From assembly GCA_964348795.1 (NCBI GenBank), contig CAYGDY010000003.1:1-64000 (forward strand): a DNA stretch of 64,000 nt, in the 5' to 3' direction. Below, in pieces: positions 22,217 to 32,717 of the stretch (the first letter of the stretch is position 1; every line of letters starts with the position of its first letter). Below the pieces are notes generated by a model. That model saw only the letters and a program-made list of their open reading frames with translations, was not told the DNA's origin and ran no database searches. This stretch comes from JADLAT01 sp964348795 (GTDB lineage Bacteria; Pseudomonadota; Alphaproteobacteria; Micavibrionales; Micavibrionaceae). Both the position numbers and the translations under genes were made by a program.

Positions 22217-23389
22217 TTATTGCAATTCCGTCAACTGATCCAGTATCAGTTTTTTGGCAGGGCCAATCCGGTTGCCCAGCCGCAGGAGCCCGTGCCGCGC
22301 TATTTTCGCCAGTGGATGCGTGTTGGTATAAAGCCGCACCAGCGCATTGGTGCCCTGATAGAGTGGCGCGCAGACTTGTCTGTGGGTCCGGCTGTAACGC
22401 GCCAACGGGATTGTCGAGCCGATATCCCCACCTAATGCCAAAGCGTTTGCGATCTCCCCCGCCAGCGTATGCGCCCCGCGCAGGCCCAGATTAAACCCGT
22501 GCGCCGTGACAGGATGCATCCCCACCGCAGAATCCCCGATCAGCGCAAAACGTGGCCCGTAAAAGGTCCGTGCAAAGGTGGCCACAAGGGGATAGGGATA
22601 CAATTTTGTCGCCAGCTTTAACCCTTGAAAACGACCGGCCGTGCGTTTTTCAATGTCCTGTGCGAACGCTTCGGGCGAGAGAGCCAAAACGCCCGCACTG
22701 TCTTGCGCCCTCAACGTCAAAACCAAAGATACTTCACTGTTGTTCAGCGGCAAAATCGCCAGCGTCCTGTCATACTGGAAACATTCACAGGCTGTGTCAT
22801 TATCGGGGCTGTCATGCGACATTTTGCATACAATGCAATCCCGTTTGAAATCCAGCCGGTCCGTTTTGATCCCCATCATATCTCGGAGCTTGGAAAAACG
22901 GCTGTCTGCCGCCACCAAAAGCTTTGCCTCCAGCCTCCGTCCATCTGCCAGTTCCACATGGGCCCTTGGACCCTCCACCGATGCCCCGACAACCTCTGCT
23001 TCCGTGAGAAGATCAACATTTTCAAACCCCGCCAAAGACTCAAAAGCGGCCTTGCGGATATAATGGTTGGAAGTCATAAAACCCAGATTGTCCCTGCCCG
23101 TTTCTTCAAAGTCAAAATCAAGAGAATACAGCGACTCCCCGTTCAAAACCTTGGCATGGCGGATCAGGGATATGGCCTGCTCGGGAAGCCTTTCCCACAT
23201 GCCGAGCTCCTGCATAATCTTGTGTGACAAATGGGTGAGCGCAATTTCGCGCCCGTCATACGGGGGATGTTCAAGAACCGCAAGAGACTGTTTTTCGACA
23301 AGAGCGATCCGAAGACCCGTAGGAGCCAGAGCCCTTGCGAAGGATAATCCCGCTGGCCCCGCCCCTACAATGGCAACATCGCATCGCAT
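22217..23389 (-). CDS. ubiM: FAD-dependent ubiquinone biosynthesis hydroxylase, UbiM-like
   Basis: 390 residues of the UbiH/UbiF/Coq6 family. N-terminal GAGPAGLSFARAL is the FAD Rossmann fold. DSRFSKLRDMMG lies in the middle, with the ALIGDSAVGMHPVTAHGFNL second FAD motif near 275-300. The segment PPYDGREIALTHLSHKIMQELG favours UbiM, a broad-specificity hydroxylase found in alphaproteobacteria, over UbiH or UbiF. Which ring position it hydroxylates is not readable from sequence. It follows ctaD by 15 bp and is probably co-transcribed with the oxidase genes. Confidence 0.85.
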   Translation of the reverse strand: MRCDVAIVGAGPAGLSFARALAPTGLRIALVEKQSLAVLEHPPYDGREIALTHLSHKIMQELGMWERLPEQAISLIRHAKVLNGESLYSLDFDFEETGRDNLGFMTSNHYIRKAAFESLAGFENVDLLTEAEVVGASVEGPRAHVELADGRRLEAKLLVAADSRFSKLRDMMGIKTDRLDFKRDCIVCKMSHDSPDNDTACECFQYDRTLAILPLNNSEVSLVLTLRAQDSAGVLALSPEAFAQDIEKRTAGRFQGLKLATKLYPYPLVATFARTFYGPRFALIGDSAVGMHPVTAHGFNLGLRGAHTLAGEIANALALGGDIGSTIPLARYSRTHRQVCAPLYQGTNALVRLYTNTHPLAKIARHGLLRLGNRIGPAKKLILDQLTELQ

Positions 23390-23404
23390 CGGTTCACTTT
23401 CTAG

Positions 23405-25048
23405 CTATTTGACTTGTGGCTGGATTTCAAACTGGTGGAACGGCGGTGGTGAAGACACCGTCCATTCCAGCGTCATGCACTGCGGCTGGACATTCCAGTA
23501 GTTAGCACCCACTTTCCGGCCAAAACACAGCGTATAAAACACGACCAGCATAAACCAGACCGTCGCCGCACCCGAGAGATACGCCCCCATCGAGGACACA
23601 TAGTTCCAGCCCGCAAACTCGTCCGGATAGTCAATGTAACGGCGTGGCATCCCCGCAAGCCCGAGGAAATGCTGGGGGAAGAACACCAGATTCACACCAA
23701 TAAAGGTCACCCAGAAATGAAACTGTCCGGCCCACTCGGGATATTGGCGGCCCGACATTTTGCCAATCCAGTAATAAAAGCCGGCGAACAGCGCAAACAC
23801 GGCCCCCAAAGACAAGACATAATGGAAATGCGCCACCACATAATACGTATCATGAAGTGCAACATCCATCCCCGCATTCGCCAAAACAACCCCTGTCACC
23901 CCCCCCACGGTAAAGAGAAACACGAACCCAATTGCCCAGAGCATCGGCGTTTTGAATTCGATCGAGCCACCCCACATGGTGGCAATCCAAGAGAAAATCT
24001 TGACACCCGTCGGAACCGCAATAATCAGGGTTGCGGCTGTGAAATACGCGCGGATATCCACATCCATCCCCACCGTGTACATGTGGTGGGCCCAGACGAT
24101 AAAGCCCACGAAACCAATCGACACCATGGCATAGGCCATACCCAGATACCCGAAAATAGGTTTTTTGGAAAAGGTGGAGACAATCTGGCTGATAATGCCA
24201 AAAGCCGGCAAAATCATAATGTAGACCTCAGGATGTCCGAAGAACCAGAACAAGTGCTGGTACAAGAGAGGGTCCCCTCCGCCATCGGGTTTGAAAAAGG
24301 ATGTTCCGAAATTGCGGTCCGTCAAGAGCATCGTAATCGCCCCTCCTAAAACCGGCACGGCCAGCACCAGCAAAAACGCGGTAATCAGCATCCCCCAGAT
24401 AAACAGCGGCATTTTATGGAGCGTCATGCCAGGGGCCCGCATATTAAAGATGGTTGTTATCATATTGGCCGCGCCCAGAATGGAGCTGGCCCCCGCGAGG
24501 TGAAGCGCAAAAATCGCCATATCCACCGCGATCTGCGGATGTCCGAGCGTCGAAGACAAGGGCGGATAGACCGTCCAGCCCGTTCCGGCCCCCCCGCCGA
24601 CAAGCGCAGACCCCAGCAGGAGCAAAAAAGCCGGAATAATCAGCCAAAACGAGATGTTATTCAAACGCGGAAACGCCATGTCGGGCGCACCGATCATCAG
24701 CGGAATAAACCAGTTCCCAAAACCGCCAATCAGCCCGGGCATCACCACGAAAAAGACCATGATCAGCCCGTGGGCTGTGATAATCACGTTCCACATATGA
24801 CCATCCGGATTTCCGGCGGCATCCGTCAGGAACTGAACACCAGGCGCTTGCAACTCAAGGCGCATCAGCATGGAAAACGCCCCGCCGACCAGCCCCGCGA
24901 AAATCGAAAAAATAATATAGAGCGTGCCAATATCCTTGTGATTGGTGGACATAAACCAACGGGTGAAAAATCCTGGCTTGTGATCGTGGTGTTCATGCCC
25001 CTCGGCATGATGAGAGTGTCCCTCGGAAACAACATGGGCGGTCTTCAT
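23405..25048 (-). CDS. ctaD: Cytochrome c oxidase subunit I
   Basis: Catalytic subunit of the aa3-type terminal oxidase in the inner membrane, carrying heme a, heme a3 and CuB. 547 residues with about 12 transmembrane helices. The heme/CuB region is clear: WFFGHPEVYIMILPAFG (His-Glu and the cross-linked His-Tyr), HDTYYVVAHFHYVLSLG (heme ligand His residues). The N-terminus has a His-rich stretch HSHHAEGHEHHDHK before TRWFMSTNHKDIGTLY. The TAG-to-ATG gap to the upstream ctaC is 4 bp. Subunit III and the assembly genes are not in the window. Confidence 0.98.
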   Translation of the reverse strand: MKTAHVVSEGHSHHAEGHEHHDHKPGFFTRWFMSTNHKDIGTLYIIFSIFAGLVGGAFSMLMRLELQAPGVQFLTDAAGNPDGHMWNVIITAHGLIMVFFVVMPGLIGGFGNWFIPLMIGAPDMAFPRLNNISFWLIIPAFLLLLGSALVGGGAGTGWTVYPPLSSTLGHPQIAVDMAIFALHLAGASSILGAANMITTIFNMRAPGMTLHKMPLFIWGMLITAFLLVLAVPVLGGAITMLLTDRNFGTSFFKPDGGGDPLLYQHLFWFFGHPEVYIMILPAFGIISQIVSTFSKKPIFGYLGMAYAMVSIGFVGFIVWAHHMYTVGMDVDIRAYFTAATLIIAVPTGVKIFSWIATMWGGSIEFKTPMLWAIGFVFLFTVGGVTGVVLANAGMDVALHDTYYVVAHFHYVLSLGAVFALFAGFYYWIGKMSGRQYPEWAGQFHFWVTFIGVNLVFFPQHFLGLAGMPRRYIDYPDEFAGWNYVSSMGAYLSGAATVWFMLVVFYTLCFGRKVGANYWNVQPQCMTLEWTVSSPPPFHQFEIQPQVK

Positions 25049-25052
25049 TTTT

Positions 25053-25907
25053 TTATTCCCCTAAAGTAGCAAATTGTATGGGATGAGCAAGGTTTGTCCG
25101 GCCTGCAAACTGGGTTTTGGCCTGCACGAGCCATTCCTGAAAGTCTTCTTTTGTTACGGCGTGGATCTCAATCGGCATAAAGGAATGGTCCTTGCCGCAC
25201 AATTCCGAACACTGGCCATAATACGTCCCTGGCTTTTCGATCCGGACCCATGTTTCATTCGTACGCCCGGGCACCGCATCAATCTTGATTCCAAAAGCCG
25301 GCATGGCCCATGAATGGATGACATCGGAAGCCGTTGTGAGGATCTGGATGTTCGTATCAATCGGCAGAACCACGGCATTATCCGTTGAAAGCAATCGCTT
25401 CTGGCCCTTGGCTTTGTCAATGTCGGCATCCTTGATCATATAGGACGAAAAAGCCAGCCCTTCGTGATCCGGATATTCATACCCCCAATACCATTGATAT
25501 CCCGTGACCTTGAGGGTCATTTCCGGATTTTCGGTATGATCGTTATAATACAAAACCTTGAAGGACGGAATGGCAATCACGATCAAAATCACAACCGGAA
25601 CAACAGTCCAGAGCACCTCGATTAAAACATTATGGGAAAATTGAGCCGGAGCAGGATTGGCTTTGGCGTTATAACGCAGTACGACCCAGATCAACAGCAC
25701 CAGCACAAAAATGGCAATCGCAGATATGATGTAGAACAGCATATCGTAAAATTCATGGATCCGTGTCGCCGAAGCAGAAGCCGCAGGCTGGAACTGGGTT
25801 GCCCAAGCCTCTGGCGGAATATCGGCGGCGAAACAAAGGCTTGACACCCCCCCGCCGAGAGACATACCCAGCGCAAGCATCAAAAATCGTAAAATTATGG
25901 TTTTCAT
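25053..25907 (-). CDS. ctaC: Cytochrome c oxidase subunit II
   Basis: Carries the binuclear CuA centre that takes electrons from cytochrome c. ~284 residues. Signal peptide to FA|ADIP, then two transmembrane helices (IISAIAIFVLVLLIWVVL and VLWTVVPVVILIVIAIPSF). The periplasmic cupredoxin domain has the CuA ligands in QCSELCGKDHSFMPIEI. The ATG at 25907 begins a clean signal peptide; the in-frame ATG at 25949 is further upstream and lacks one. It is the first gene of the ctaC-ctaD-ubiM cluster on this strand. Confidence 0.97.
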   Translation of the reverse strand: MKTIILRFLMLALGMSLGGGVSSLCFAADIPPEAWATQFQPAASASATRIHEFYDMLFYIISAIAIFVLVLLIWVVLRYNAKANPAPAQFSHNVLIEVLWTVVPVVILIVIAIPSFKVLYYNDHTENPEMTLKVTGYQWYWGYEYPDHEGLAFSSYMIKDADIDKAKGQKRLLSTDNAVVLPIDTNIQILTTASDVIHSWAMPAFGIKIDAVPGRTNETWVRIEKPGTYYGQCSELCGKDHSFMPIEIHAVTKEDFQEWLVQAKTQFAGRTNLAHPIQFATLGE

Positions 25908-26022
25908 TTTTATCTTATCCCGTAGAGATCTCTTGAACCTGAAGTCCAATATGCCTGAAATATGGATGAAAATAAACCGTACGTACAGAGAAAAAATACA
26001 CCGCCCCCGAAAGACATTTCTC

Positions 26023-26748
26023 TCAAGCCCCCATATGGGAGAGACACTTTAAAACAGCCGTCTCCGCACGTAAAATTCTTTCCCCCAGACTGACCGGCCT
26101 GATATGGCCCTGCGCGTTCAAAAAAGAGGATTCCTGCGGATCAAACCCCCCTTCAGGCCCGACAAGAATAGCAGAGATCTGTGGCACGGTCCGGATATCG
26201 GGCACCTCGTGCCGCCGTTCAATGGCCCAGTGCACCACCGGTGTGGCCTGCCATGACACAATCTTGTCCTTGAGCGAAACCACAGGATGCACTACGGGAA
26301 GATCAAGCCGCTCACACTGTTCCGCCGATGAAACGATCTGGCTCTCAAGACGCGAAAAATTCAGAGTCCGCCCCTGTGTGCGCGCCATCAAAACCGGATG
26401 AAAAGCCGTCACACCCAGTTCAACCGCCTTTTCAATCAAAAAATCCATCCGCTGTTTCTGGATAGGCGAGAATATCACATGAACCGGCGCAGGCACACGC
26501 GTCTGCTCCCGTAATTTCTGGGTGCAAACCCCTTCCAGCATCGTCTTGGAAATTTTCTGACAACGCGCCCGATATTCTCCCTCCACACCATTGAATACTC
26601 TGATATCTTCCCCTTCTGTCCATCGCATGACATGGAGCAGATAATGGCATTGCGCCATGTCCAGCGCTACGCGGGCGCCCATTCCCAAAGCCCCCGAAAC
26701 GAAAAGACGGGGCAATATGTGTTCGGCGATCAGTGTTTCATGTCTCAC
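26023..26748 (-). CDS. rsmE: 16S rRNA (uracil-1498-N3)-methyltransferase RsmE
   Basis: Methylates U1498 in the decoding centre of 16S rRNA with S-adenosylmethionine. The RsmE/SPOUT signature is KAVELGVTAFHPVLMART, LVGPEGGFDPQE and the final VSLGERILRAETAVLKCL, which forms the SPOUT knot. From GTG 26748 the protein has 241 residues, the usual length. Open frame continues to 26919 with an ATG at 26871, but that would overlap the divergent ubiA start. The start is therefore uncertain. The gene is divergent from ubiA. Confidence 0.93.
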   Translation of the reverse strand: MRHETLIAEHILPRLFVSGALGMGARVALDMAQCHYLLHVMRWTEGEDIRVFNGVEGEYRARCQKISKTMLEGVCTQKLREQTRVPAPVHVIFSPIQKQRMDFLIEKAVELGVTAFHPVLMARTQGRTLNFSRLESQIVSSAEQCERLDLPVVHPVVSLKDKIVSWQATPVVHWAIERRHEVPDIRTVPQISAILVGPEGGFDPQESSFLNAQGHIRPVSLGERILRAETAVLKCLSHMGA

Positions 26749-26869
26749 ACCGGATATGAAACACGATCTCTTTGACAAACCCAACTCTTTTTTAGACTGT
26801 CTTGCGGTTTTCCAGCGCCCCCTCGATGCGGAGCTTGTTTGCGCACCCCTTTCGTGATTAAATTCTGTC

Positions 26870-27799
26870 ATGACACAAGACACACCCGCCAGCGATATCC
26901 AAGAGACCGGATGGATCAAAAGGCTCCCGCCTGACTACCGGCCTTACGCCATTCTCGCGCGTCTGGACCGGCCGATTGGCATTTGGCTTTTGCTCCTGCC
27001 CTCTCTTTGGGGCATTCTTCTGGCCGGCACGTATCACAAAACCTCTTTTTCACTGGCAACCTTGTGGGCTATTGTTTTGTTTTCTCTGGGTTCGGTTGTC
27101 ATGCGTGGAGCAGGATGCATCATCAATGACCTGTGGGACCGTACCTTTGATGCACAGGTCTCACGGACACAAAACCGGCCACTGGCAAGCGGCGTCCTCT
27201 CAACCACACAGGCGCTGGCCCTTCTGAGTGCCCTTTTGATGCTTGGTTTTTGTATCCTGCTCCTCCTGAACGGCACGACCATGATTCTCGGCCTGTTCAC
27301 CATACCCCTGATTGTTCTGTATCCCTTCATGAAGCGGGTCACATACTGGCCACAAGTGATTTTGGGGATGACCTTTAATTTCGGTGCCCTCATGGGCTGG
27401 ACCGCCATCACAGACCAGTTTGAATTTCCGGCGTTTTTGCTGTATCTCGGCGGGATTTGCTGGACCTTGGGATACGATACTATTTACGCCCATCAGGACA
27501 AGGAAGACGATGCGCTTTTGGGGCTCAAATCCACCGCCCTGAAATTCGGGACTGACAGTAAAATGTGGGTGATCCGGTTTTATACGGGCCTTTGGGTTTG
27601 CATCAGTCTGGCTCTTTTGATCAGCCAGCCCGAAAATGCTGTGATAGCGAGCATAGGCCTTCTGGCAACGGCAGGACATTTGATCTGGCAAGTGCGTGCA
27701 TGGAATCCGGAAAGCCCCGAGAGCGCCCTGAAAATCTTCCAGTCCAACCGCACAGTGGGCTGGATTATTCTGATAACATTTCTGCTCTGCCGTATTTAA
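26870..27799 (+). CDS. ubiA: 4-hydroxybenzoate polyprenyltransferase UbiA
   Basis: Attaches the polyprenyl tail to 4-hydroxybenzoate in ubiquinone synthesis; an inner-membrane protein. 309 residues with about nine transmembrane helices. The two Mg-binding motifs are visible: NDLWDRTFDAQVSRTQNRPL (~84-103) and DTIYAHQDKEDD (~203-214). It starts LPPDYRPYAILARLDRPIG, typical of UbiA. Its ATG overlaps the extended rsmE frame on the other strand, so expression of the two may be linked through a shared promoter region. Confidence 0.96.
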   Translation: MTQDTPASDIQETGWIKRLPPDYRPYAILARLDRPIGIWLLLLPSLWGILLAGTYHKTSFSLATLWAIVLFSLGSVVMRGAGCIINDLWDRTFDAQVSRTQNRPLASGVLSTTQALALLSALLMLGFCILLLLNGTTMILGLFTIPLIVLYPFMKRVTYWPQVILGMTFNFGALMGWTAITDQFEFPAFLLYLGGICWTLGYDTIYAHQDKEDDALLGLKSTALKFGTDSKMWVIRFYTGLWVCISLALLISQPENAVIASIGLLATAGHLIWQVRAWNPESPESALKIFQSNRTVGWIILITFLLCRI

Positions 27800-27850
27800 A
27801 ACCGCAGGCTCGGGACTCATTGGATTTCCGCCGTAAAGTCTATAGTCTTT

Positions 27851-30800
27851 TCAGTGGGCGGCCAAATTCCTGAGTTTTTGCTCCGCAATAATCAGCATGG
27901 GCAAATCCACAGTCCCGATCCGACGAAAATCCGAGAAGAGAGGCTTGAGTTGGACCATATCTTCTGCCCGCATTTCAAACCAGCCCTGTGTCGGTTTCTG
28001 GCCTTTGACCGCATGGCCCTTCATATCGTTTAAAATCCGCACTGTCAGGGCCACTTGCGAATGGTAAAGCTGGTCAATGAGCCCCCGCATGGCCTGCGAA
28101 GCCCAGAAATCCTCGGACGGCAGGTATCCGGCCTGCGCCCGTAGCCAGTCAATATGAAAGACATCCCCGACCTCGAAATAGGTCTGGGCCGTGACAGACA
28201 GGTCCATCTTGTGCTCCAGAGCCGTACGAATAATATCACAGGCCGAAAAGAGGACGGGCAATGTTGCAATCTGGTGCGCCAGATCTTGTGGCAAACCATC
28301 CCGCTCCAAAACTGTTTTACGCATGGCAATACCGGTTTTCAGATTATCTGTGACCAGCGTGTCCAGATTCTCCTGCAAAATATGGAGCTGTTTCGAGAAA
28401 TTCTGGATTTCCCGCCCGATATCCAGTTGGGTACCGGCGCGTGTTAAAAACCACGCCACGGCATGCTCCGTCAAAAGCGCGATGTCCCGCATGGCCTTGA
28501 GCTGGACTTCTGCCGGCACCTTGTTGTCCATGGCTTCGATGCGATCCCACATGGCCCGCAAACCAAAGACATCCCGCACGATAATATACGCTCTGGCGAT
28601 CTGGGCATAATTCGCACCGGTCTTGTTGGCAATCTCCTTCAAAAAGGTCGGGCCCATCCGGTTAATCAGAGAATTGGCCATACTCGTCGCCACGATCTCC
28701 CGTACCAAACGGTGCCGTTTGATTTCTTTCACATATTTTGTCTTCAAGGCGGAAGGAAAGTAGTTCAACATCCAGTCTTCCATGTCGCTACTGCCCGGGA
28801 TATCCGTTGCCAAAAGCGCCTGCGTGAAATTGATCTTGGCATAAGAGACCAAAATACACAGCTCAGGCCGTGTCAGACCTTTGCCGATCCGCAAGCGACC
28901 CTCGATATTTTCCTCGTCCGGCAGACCCTCTATCACACGATTCAACCCTTTTTCCCGTTCGAGATCCTTGATAAAATCATTCTGGATCTTCAAATGATCT
29001 CTGGCCTGCAATTCCGCCAGACTGATGGCCTGCGCCTGCTGGTAATTATTCCGGAGCACCAATGCACTCACATCTTGTGTCATGGATTCCAAAAGCCGGT
29101 TCCGCGAAGCCAGATCAAGCGCATGGTCCTTGCTGGCCATCACATCGCTGAGCAAAATCTTGATGTTGACCTCAAGGTCGGAGGAGTTGACTCCCCCCGA
29201 ATTATCCACAAAATCCGTATTGATCCGACCGCCGCGCTCTGAAAATTCCACGCGACCCAACTGTGTAATGGCCAGATTGGCCCCCTCTCCAATGACCTTC
29301 CCCCGTACTTCCGTGGAATCAATCCGCAAGGCATCGTTGGTTTTATCCCCCACATCCCCGTGGGTTTGCTTGCTGGATTTGATATAGGTCCCGATCCCGC
29401 CAAACCAGAGTAAATCCGTCTTGGCCTTGAGGATGGCCCGCATCAGTTCTGTCGGAGAGACCTTATCCCTGTCCAGATCAAACCGTTTTTTAATCTCGGG
29501 GGTCAGCGTGAGAACCTTTTCGCTCCGCTCATAAATCCGTCCACCGGCAGACAGTTTTTTGAGATCGTACTCATTCCACCCCAAAACACTCTTGAACAGA
29601 CGCTCCCGCTCCTTGAAACTCATACGCGGATCCGGATCGGGGTCACAGAAAATGTGCAAATGGTTGAAGGCGCCGACCAAACGGATATGCTCGGACAACA
29701 ACATCCCGTTGCCAAACACATCCCCGCCCATATCACCCACACCGACCACATCGAAATCCTGCGCCTGGATATTGTGATTGAGCTGGCGGAAGTGAAGTTT
29801 CACAGACTCCCACGCCCCCTTGGCTGTAATTCCCATTTTCTTGTGGTCATACCCCACAGACCCGCCCGAAGCAAAAGCATCATCCAGCCAGAACCCGTAT
29901 TCCTGGGCAATCCCGTTAGCGATATCGGAAAAGGACGCTGTGCCCTTGTCCGCGGCCACAACCAGATAAGGGTCATCCCCGTCCCGCCGGACTACATTTT
30001 TCGGCGGCACCAGTTTCTTGCCTTTGAGGTTATCCGTGATATCAAGCAAACCCCGAATAAGGATTTTGTAACATTCGATCCCTTCCGCCTGATAGGCCTT
30101 GCGATCCGCAGGCGGGCGCTTCACCACAAACCCGCCTTTGGCTCCCATCGGCACAATCACAGAATTCTTGACCATCTGGGCTTTCATCAGCCCCAAAACC
30201 TCTGTCCGGAAATCCTCATGCCGGTCCGACCACCGCAAGCCCCCACGGGCAATTTTATCCCCACGCAAATGAATAGCTTCGACACGGGGCGAATACACAA
30301 ATACTTCGCGATAGGGGAGCGGTGCCGGAAGATCCGGCACCTTCGCACAGTCAAACTTGACAGACAGATAGGTTTTGGCCTGCCCGTTTTCCTGCCTCTG
30401 GAAATAATTGGTCCGCAATGTGGCATCGACCAGTGCTGTCATCATGCGCAAAATCCGGTCTTCATCGAGAGAGACGACTTTTTCAAGAGCCTCTTCGATG
30501 GTTGTCCGGCATTTTTCGACCGCCTCCCCCTGATCTCCCCGTTCAGGACTGTGGTAGGCTTTGAACACATCCACAATCAAGCGGGTGATCGGCGCATGTT
30601 TCGTCAACGCCTGTTCCATGTAAGGCTGGCTAAAGGGGTAATTGATCTGTTTCAGATACCGGACATACGTCCGTAAAATCGTCACCTCATGCCAGTTGAT
30701 ATTGGCCGAAAGGATCAAGCGGTTGAGCCCGTCATTTTCAGTATCTTTTTGCCAGATTTTCAAAAAGCCCCGCTCGAAATTCTTCTTCACATCCCCGACA

Positions 30801-32647
30801 GCGACAGGACCCGTCAACTGGGGCGTTTCCAGCAAAAAGTCATGCACCCAGACAGACATCATGCTGTGCAGGGGTTTGACCTCGAAGGGCAACTCCGATA
30901 TAGCACGCAATCCCAGATTCTCGAGAATAGGCATCACATCCGATAACGTCAGGGGCTCGGAGGGACTATAGACCTTCAACCGGAGCTGTTCGGGATTGGC
31001 TTCCTCGGGACGATATAAATCCAGCCCGAGCAAACCCGATTCCAGAACCGCCTCCACCTTCTCGATATCAAAGACAGCCTGTCTCGGGCGATATAATGTT
31101 GTATAGGATAACGGAAACGCATCGGCGTATTTTTCACCCCGCAAAGAGATCATGTCAGAGTCCGTATAGCTTTCCGCCAATGCCTGTGACAGCAACTCGG
31201 GCCAAGTCTGTCCTGCCTCCTGCAAGAGTTTCTCGATGGCTTCGGCTTTATATTTGACCCCTTCGCCCTGACGGGTATTGATGATAAACATCACCCGCGC
31301 AAACAGGGAATCATCCAGCGATGTATAAAAATTCTCGCACTGGCCGTTGAGTTCCCGCTCCAAAATGCCGCAGATGGTCTTGCGCAAATTGGTTCCGTAA
31401 CGGTCACGCGGGACATACACCAGACAGGAAATATAACGCCGGAAGGGATCCTGACGGATAAAAAGGGCAATCCTTTGGCGCTCTTGCAGTCGCAAAATAT
31501 TTGTCGCGATCTTGAGCATATCCTTGGGTGCAATCTGGAACAGTTCATCCCGCGGGTATTTCTCCAGAATATGCCGCAGACCCTTACGGTCATGAGAGCC
31601 TTGAATGAATTTCGACAGGGCCAAAACCTCTTCGACCTTCTCCCGTAAATACGGCACATCACTGACACTGCGGGAGTAGGTGACAGACGTGAAAAGCCCC
31701 AAGAAAAGCCGCTCCCCTTTGACATGTCCCTCTGCGTCATAGGTCTTGACAGCAATCGCATCCATCGGAACACGGCGATGCACCGTGGACAACCGGTTGG
31801 TCTTGGAGACCGAGAGCGGCGGGAGATTTTTTCGTGTTTCCTGTAAATTGCGCGGAAGCCCTTCTTCCGTTTCACTGATATAGGCCGGCCGCATATCATC
31901 ATGCAAAAGTCCCAGACTGCTCCCCTTGACCGTCCTGCTTTTGATCTCACCGTTTTTTTCTATAAATTCATACTCGCGATACCCGAGCATTGTAAAACTG
32001 CCCTCGTACAGATATTCCAGAAAATCACAATATTGTTGCATTTCCTTTGTGGAATTTCTGGGCTTGGCGACAAACAGCAAGTCCCGCGTCTCCCGCAGTT
32101 TCAAGAGCATGGCCCTCCAGTCCCGATTGGCGGTATATACATCCTCCAGCGCGATATAAAGCCCCGTTTCAAGCTCTTTCAGCGCGTCTTCGGGAAGAAT
32201 ATCCCTGATCTGCACATGCACGTGAGACTGCGGGATTGTATCTTTTTGTTCTTCTTCAAAAATCTCCGCCAGAGCCCCCTTGGAATCATACCGCGCATAG
32301 AAAATAGGGTGAATCAACACATCAATCAGATATTTGTTCTTATTGACCTCTGCCACAATGGAATCCACGATGAAAGCCATATCGTCACTGACCACGTCCA
32401 CAATGGTCTTCCGCAATCCCGTCACAGGATCGGTCCTGTAGTAAATGGAAAGTTTGGGCGCACCCCCATCACGCTTTTTTGCAAGCCCCCAGTGCGTTTC
32501 AGACAGAATCGCCAGCAATTCCGGATCAAAATAGACCGCATCATCCGCCGAAAGCCTCGTGCAAAAACTTTGAAGCAGTTGTATCGCCCCCTCTCCCGCC
32601 TTTTTGGAGAGACATGTTAACGCTTCATTTTTGAGAGACTGGGACAT
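27851..32647 (-). CDS. gdhB: NAD-specific glutamate dehydrogenase, large (GDH-180) type
   Basis: Deaminates glutamate to 2-oxoglutarate with NAD in amino acid catabolism. ~1598 residues, the length of the L-GDH180 family of proteobacteria. A long N-terminal regulatory part contains ACT-like segments (DMAFIVDSIVAEVNKNKY). The catalytic domain has ARGGLRWSDRHEDFRTEVLGLMKAQ, KNSVIVPMGAKGGFV, and the nucleotide-binding VVGVGDMGGDVFGNGML. The ATG at 32647 (MSQSLKNEAL) is preferred to the upstream in-frame ATG at 32776, which reads poor sequence. The ribosome site is weak. The 206-residue gene upstream ends 70 bp away, with no convincing terminator. Confidence 0.96.
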   Translation of the reverse strand: MSQSLKNEALTCLSKKAGEGAIQLLQSFCTRLSADDAVYFDPELLAILSETHWGLAKKRDGGAPKLSIYYRTDPVTGLRKTIVDVVSDDMAFIVDSIVAEVNKNKYLIDVLIHPIFYARYDSKGALAEIFEEEQKDTIPQSHVHVQIRDILPEDALKELETGLYIALEDVYTANRDWRAMLLKLRETRDLLFVAKPRNSTKEMQQYCDFLEYLYEGSFTMLGYREYEFIEKNGEIKSRTVKGSSLGLLHDDMRPAYISETEEGLPRNLQETRKNLPPLSVSKTNRLSTVHRRVPMDAIAVKTYDAEGHVKGERLFLGLFTSVTYSRSVSDVPYLREKVEEVLALSKFIQGSHDRKGLRHILEKYPRDELFQIAPKDMLKIATNILRLQERQRIALFIRQDPFRRYISCLVYVPRDRYGTNLRKTICGILERELNGQCENFYTSLDDSLFARVMFIINTRQGEGVKYKAEAIEKLLQEAGQTWPELLSQALAESYTDSDMISLRGEKYADAFPLSYTTLYRPRQAVFDIEKVEAVLESGLLGLDLYRPEEANPEQLRLKVYSPSEPLTLSDVMPILENLGLRAISELPFEVKPLHSMMSVWVHDFLLETPQLTGPVAVGDVKKNFERGFLKIWQKDTENDGLNRLILSANINWHEVTILRTYVRYLKQINYPFSQPYMEQALTKHAPITRLIVDVFKAYHSPERGDQGEAVEKCRTTIEEALEKVVSLDEDRILRMMTALVDATLRTNYFQRQENGQAKTYLSVKFDCAKVPDLPAPLPYREVFVYSPRVEAIHLRGDKIARGGLRWSDRHEDFRTEVLGLMKAQMVKNSVIVPMGAKGGFVVKRPPADRKAYQAEGIECYKILIRGLLDITDNLKGKKLVPPKNVVRRDGDDPYLVVAADKGTASFSDIANGIAQEYGFWLDDAFASGGSVGYDHKKMGITAKGAWESVKLHFRQLNHNIQAQDFDVVGVGDMGGDVFGNGMLLSEHIRLVGAFNHLHIFCDPDPDPRMSFKERERLFKSVLGWNEYDLKKLSAGGRIYERSEKVLTLTPEIKKRFDLDRDKVSPTELMRAILKAKTDLLWFGGIGTYIKSSKQTHGDVGDKTNDALRIDSTEVRGKVIGEGANLAITQLGRVEFSERGGRINTDFVDNSGGVNSSDLEVNIKILLSDVMASKDHALDLASRNRLLESMTQDVSALVLRNNYQQAQAISLAELQARDHLKIQNDFIKDLEREKGLNRVIEGLPDEENIEGRLRIGKGLTRPELCILVSYAKINFTQALLATDIPGSSDMEDWMLNYFPSALKTKYVKEIKRHRLVREIVATSMANSLINRMGPTFLKEIANKTGANYAQIARAYIIVRDVFGLRAMWDRIEAMDNKVPAEVQLKAMRDIALLTEHAVAWFLTRAGTQLDIGREIQNFSKQLHILQENLDTLVTDNLKTGIAMRKTVLERDGLPQDLAHQIATLPVLFSACDIIRTALEHKMDLSVTAQTYFEVGDVFHIDWLRAQAGYLPSEDFWASQAMRGLIDQLYHSQVALTVRILNDMKGHAVKGQKPTQGWFEMRAEDMVQLKPLFSDFRRIGTVDLPMLIIAEQKLRNLAAH

Positions 32648-32717
32648 AAGAGGATGCCATTTGACAGAGTGTTGCAAACCGCCATTGCGCACATTGACAC
32701 AACAACGCAAAAAATTC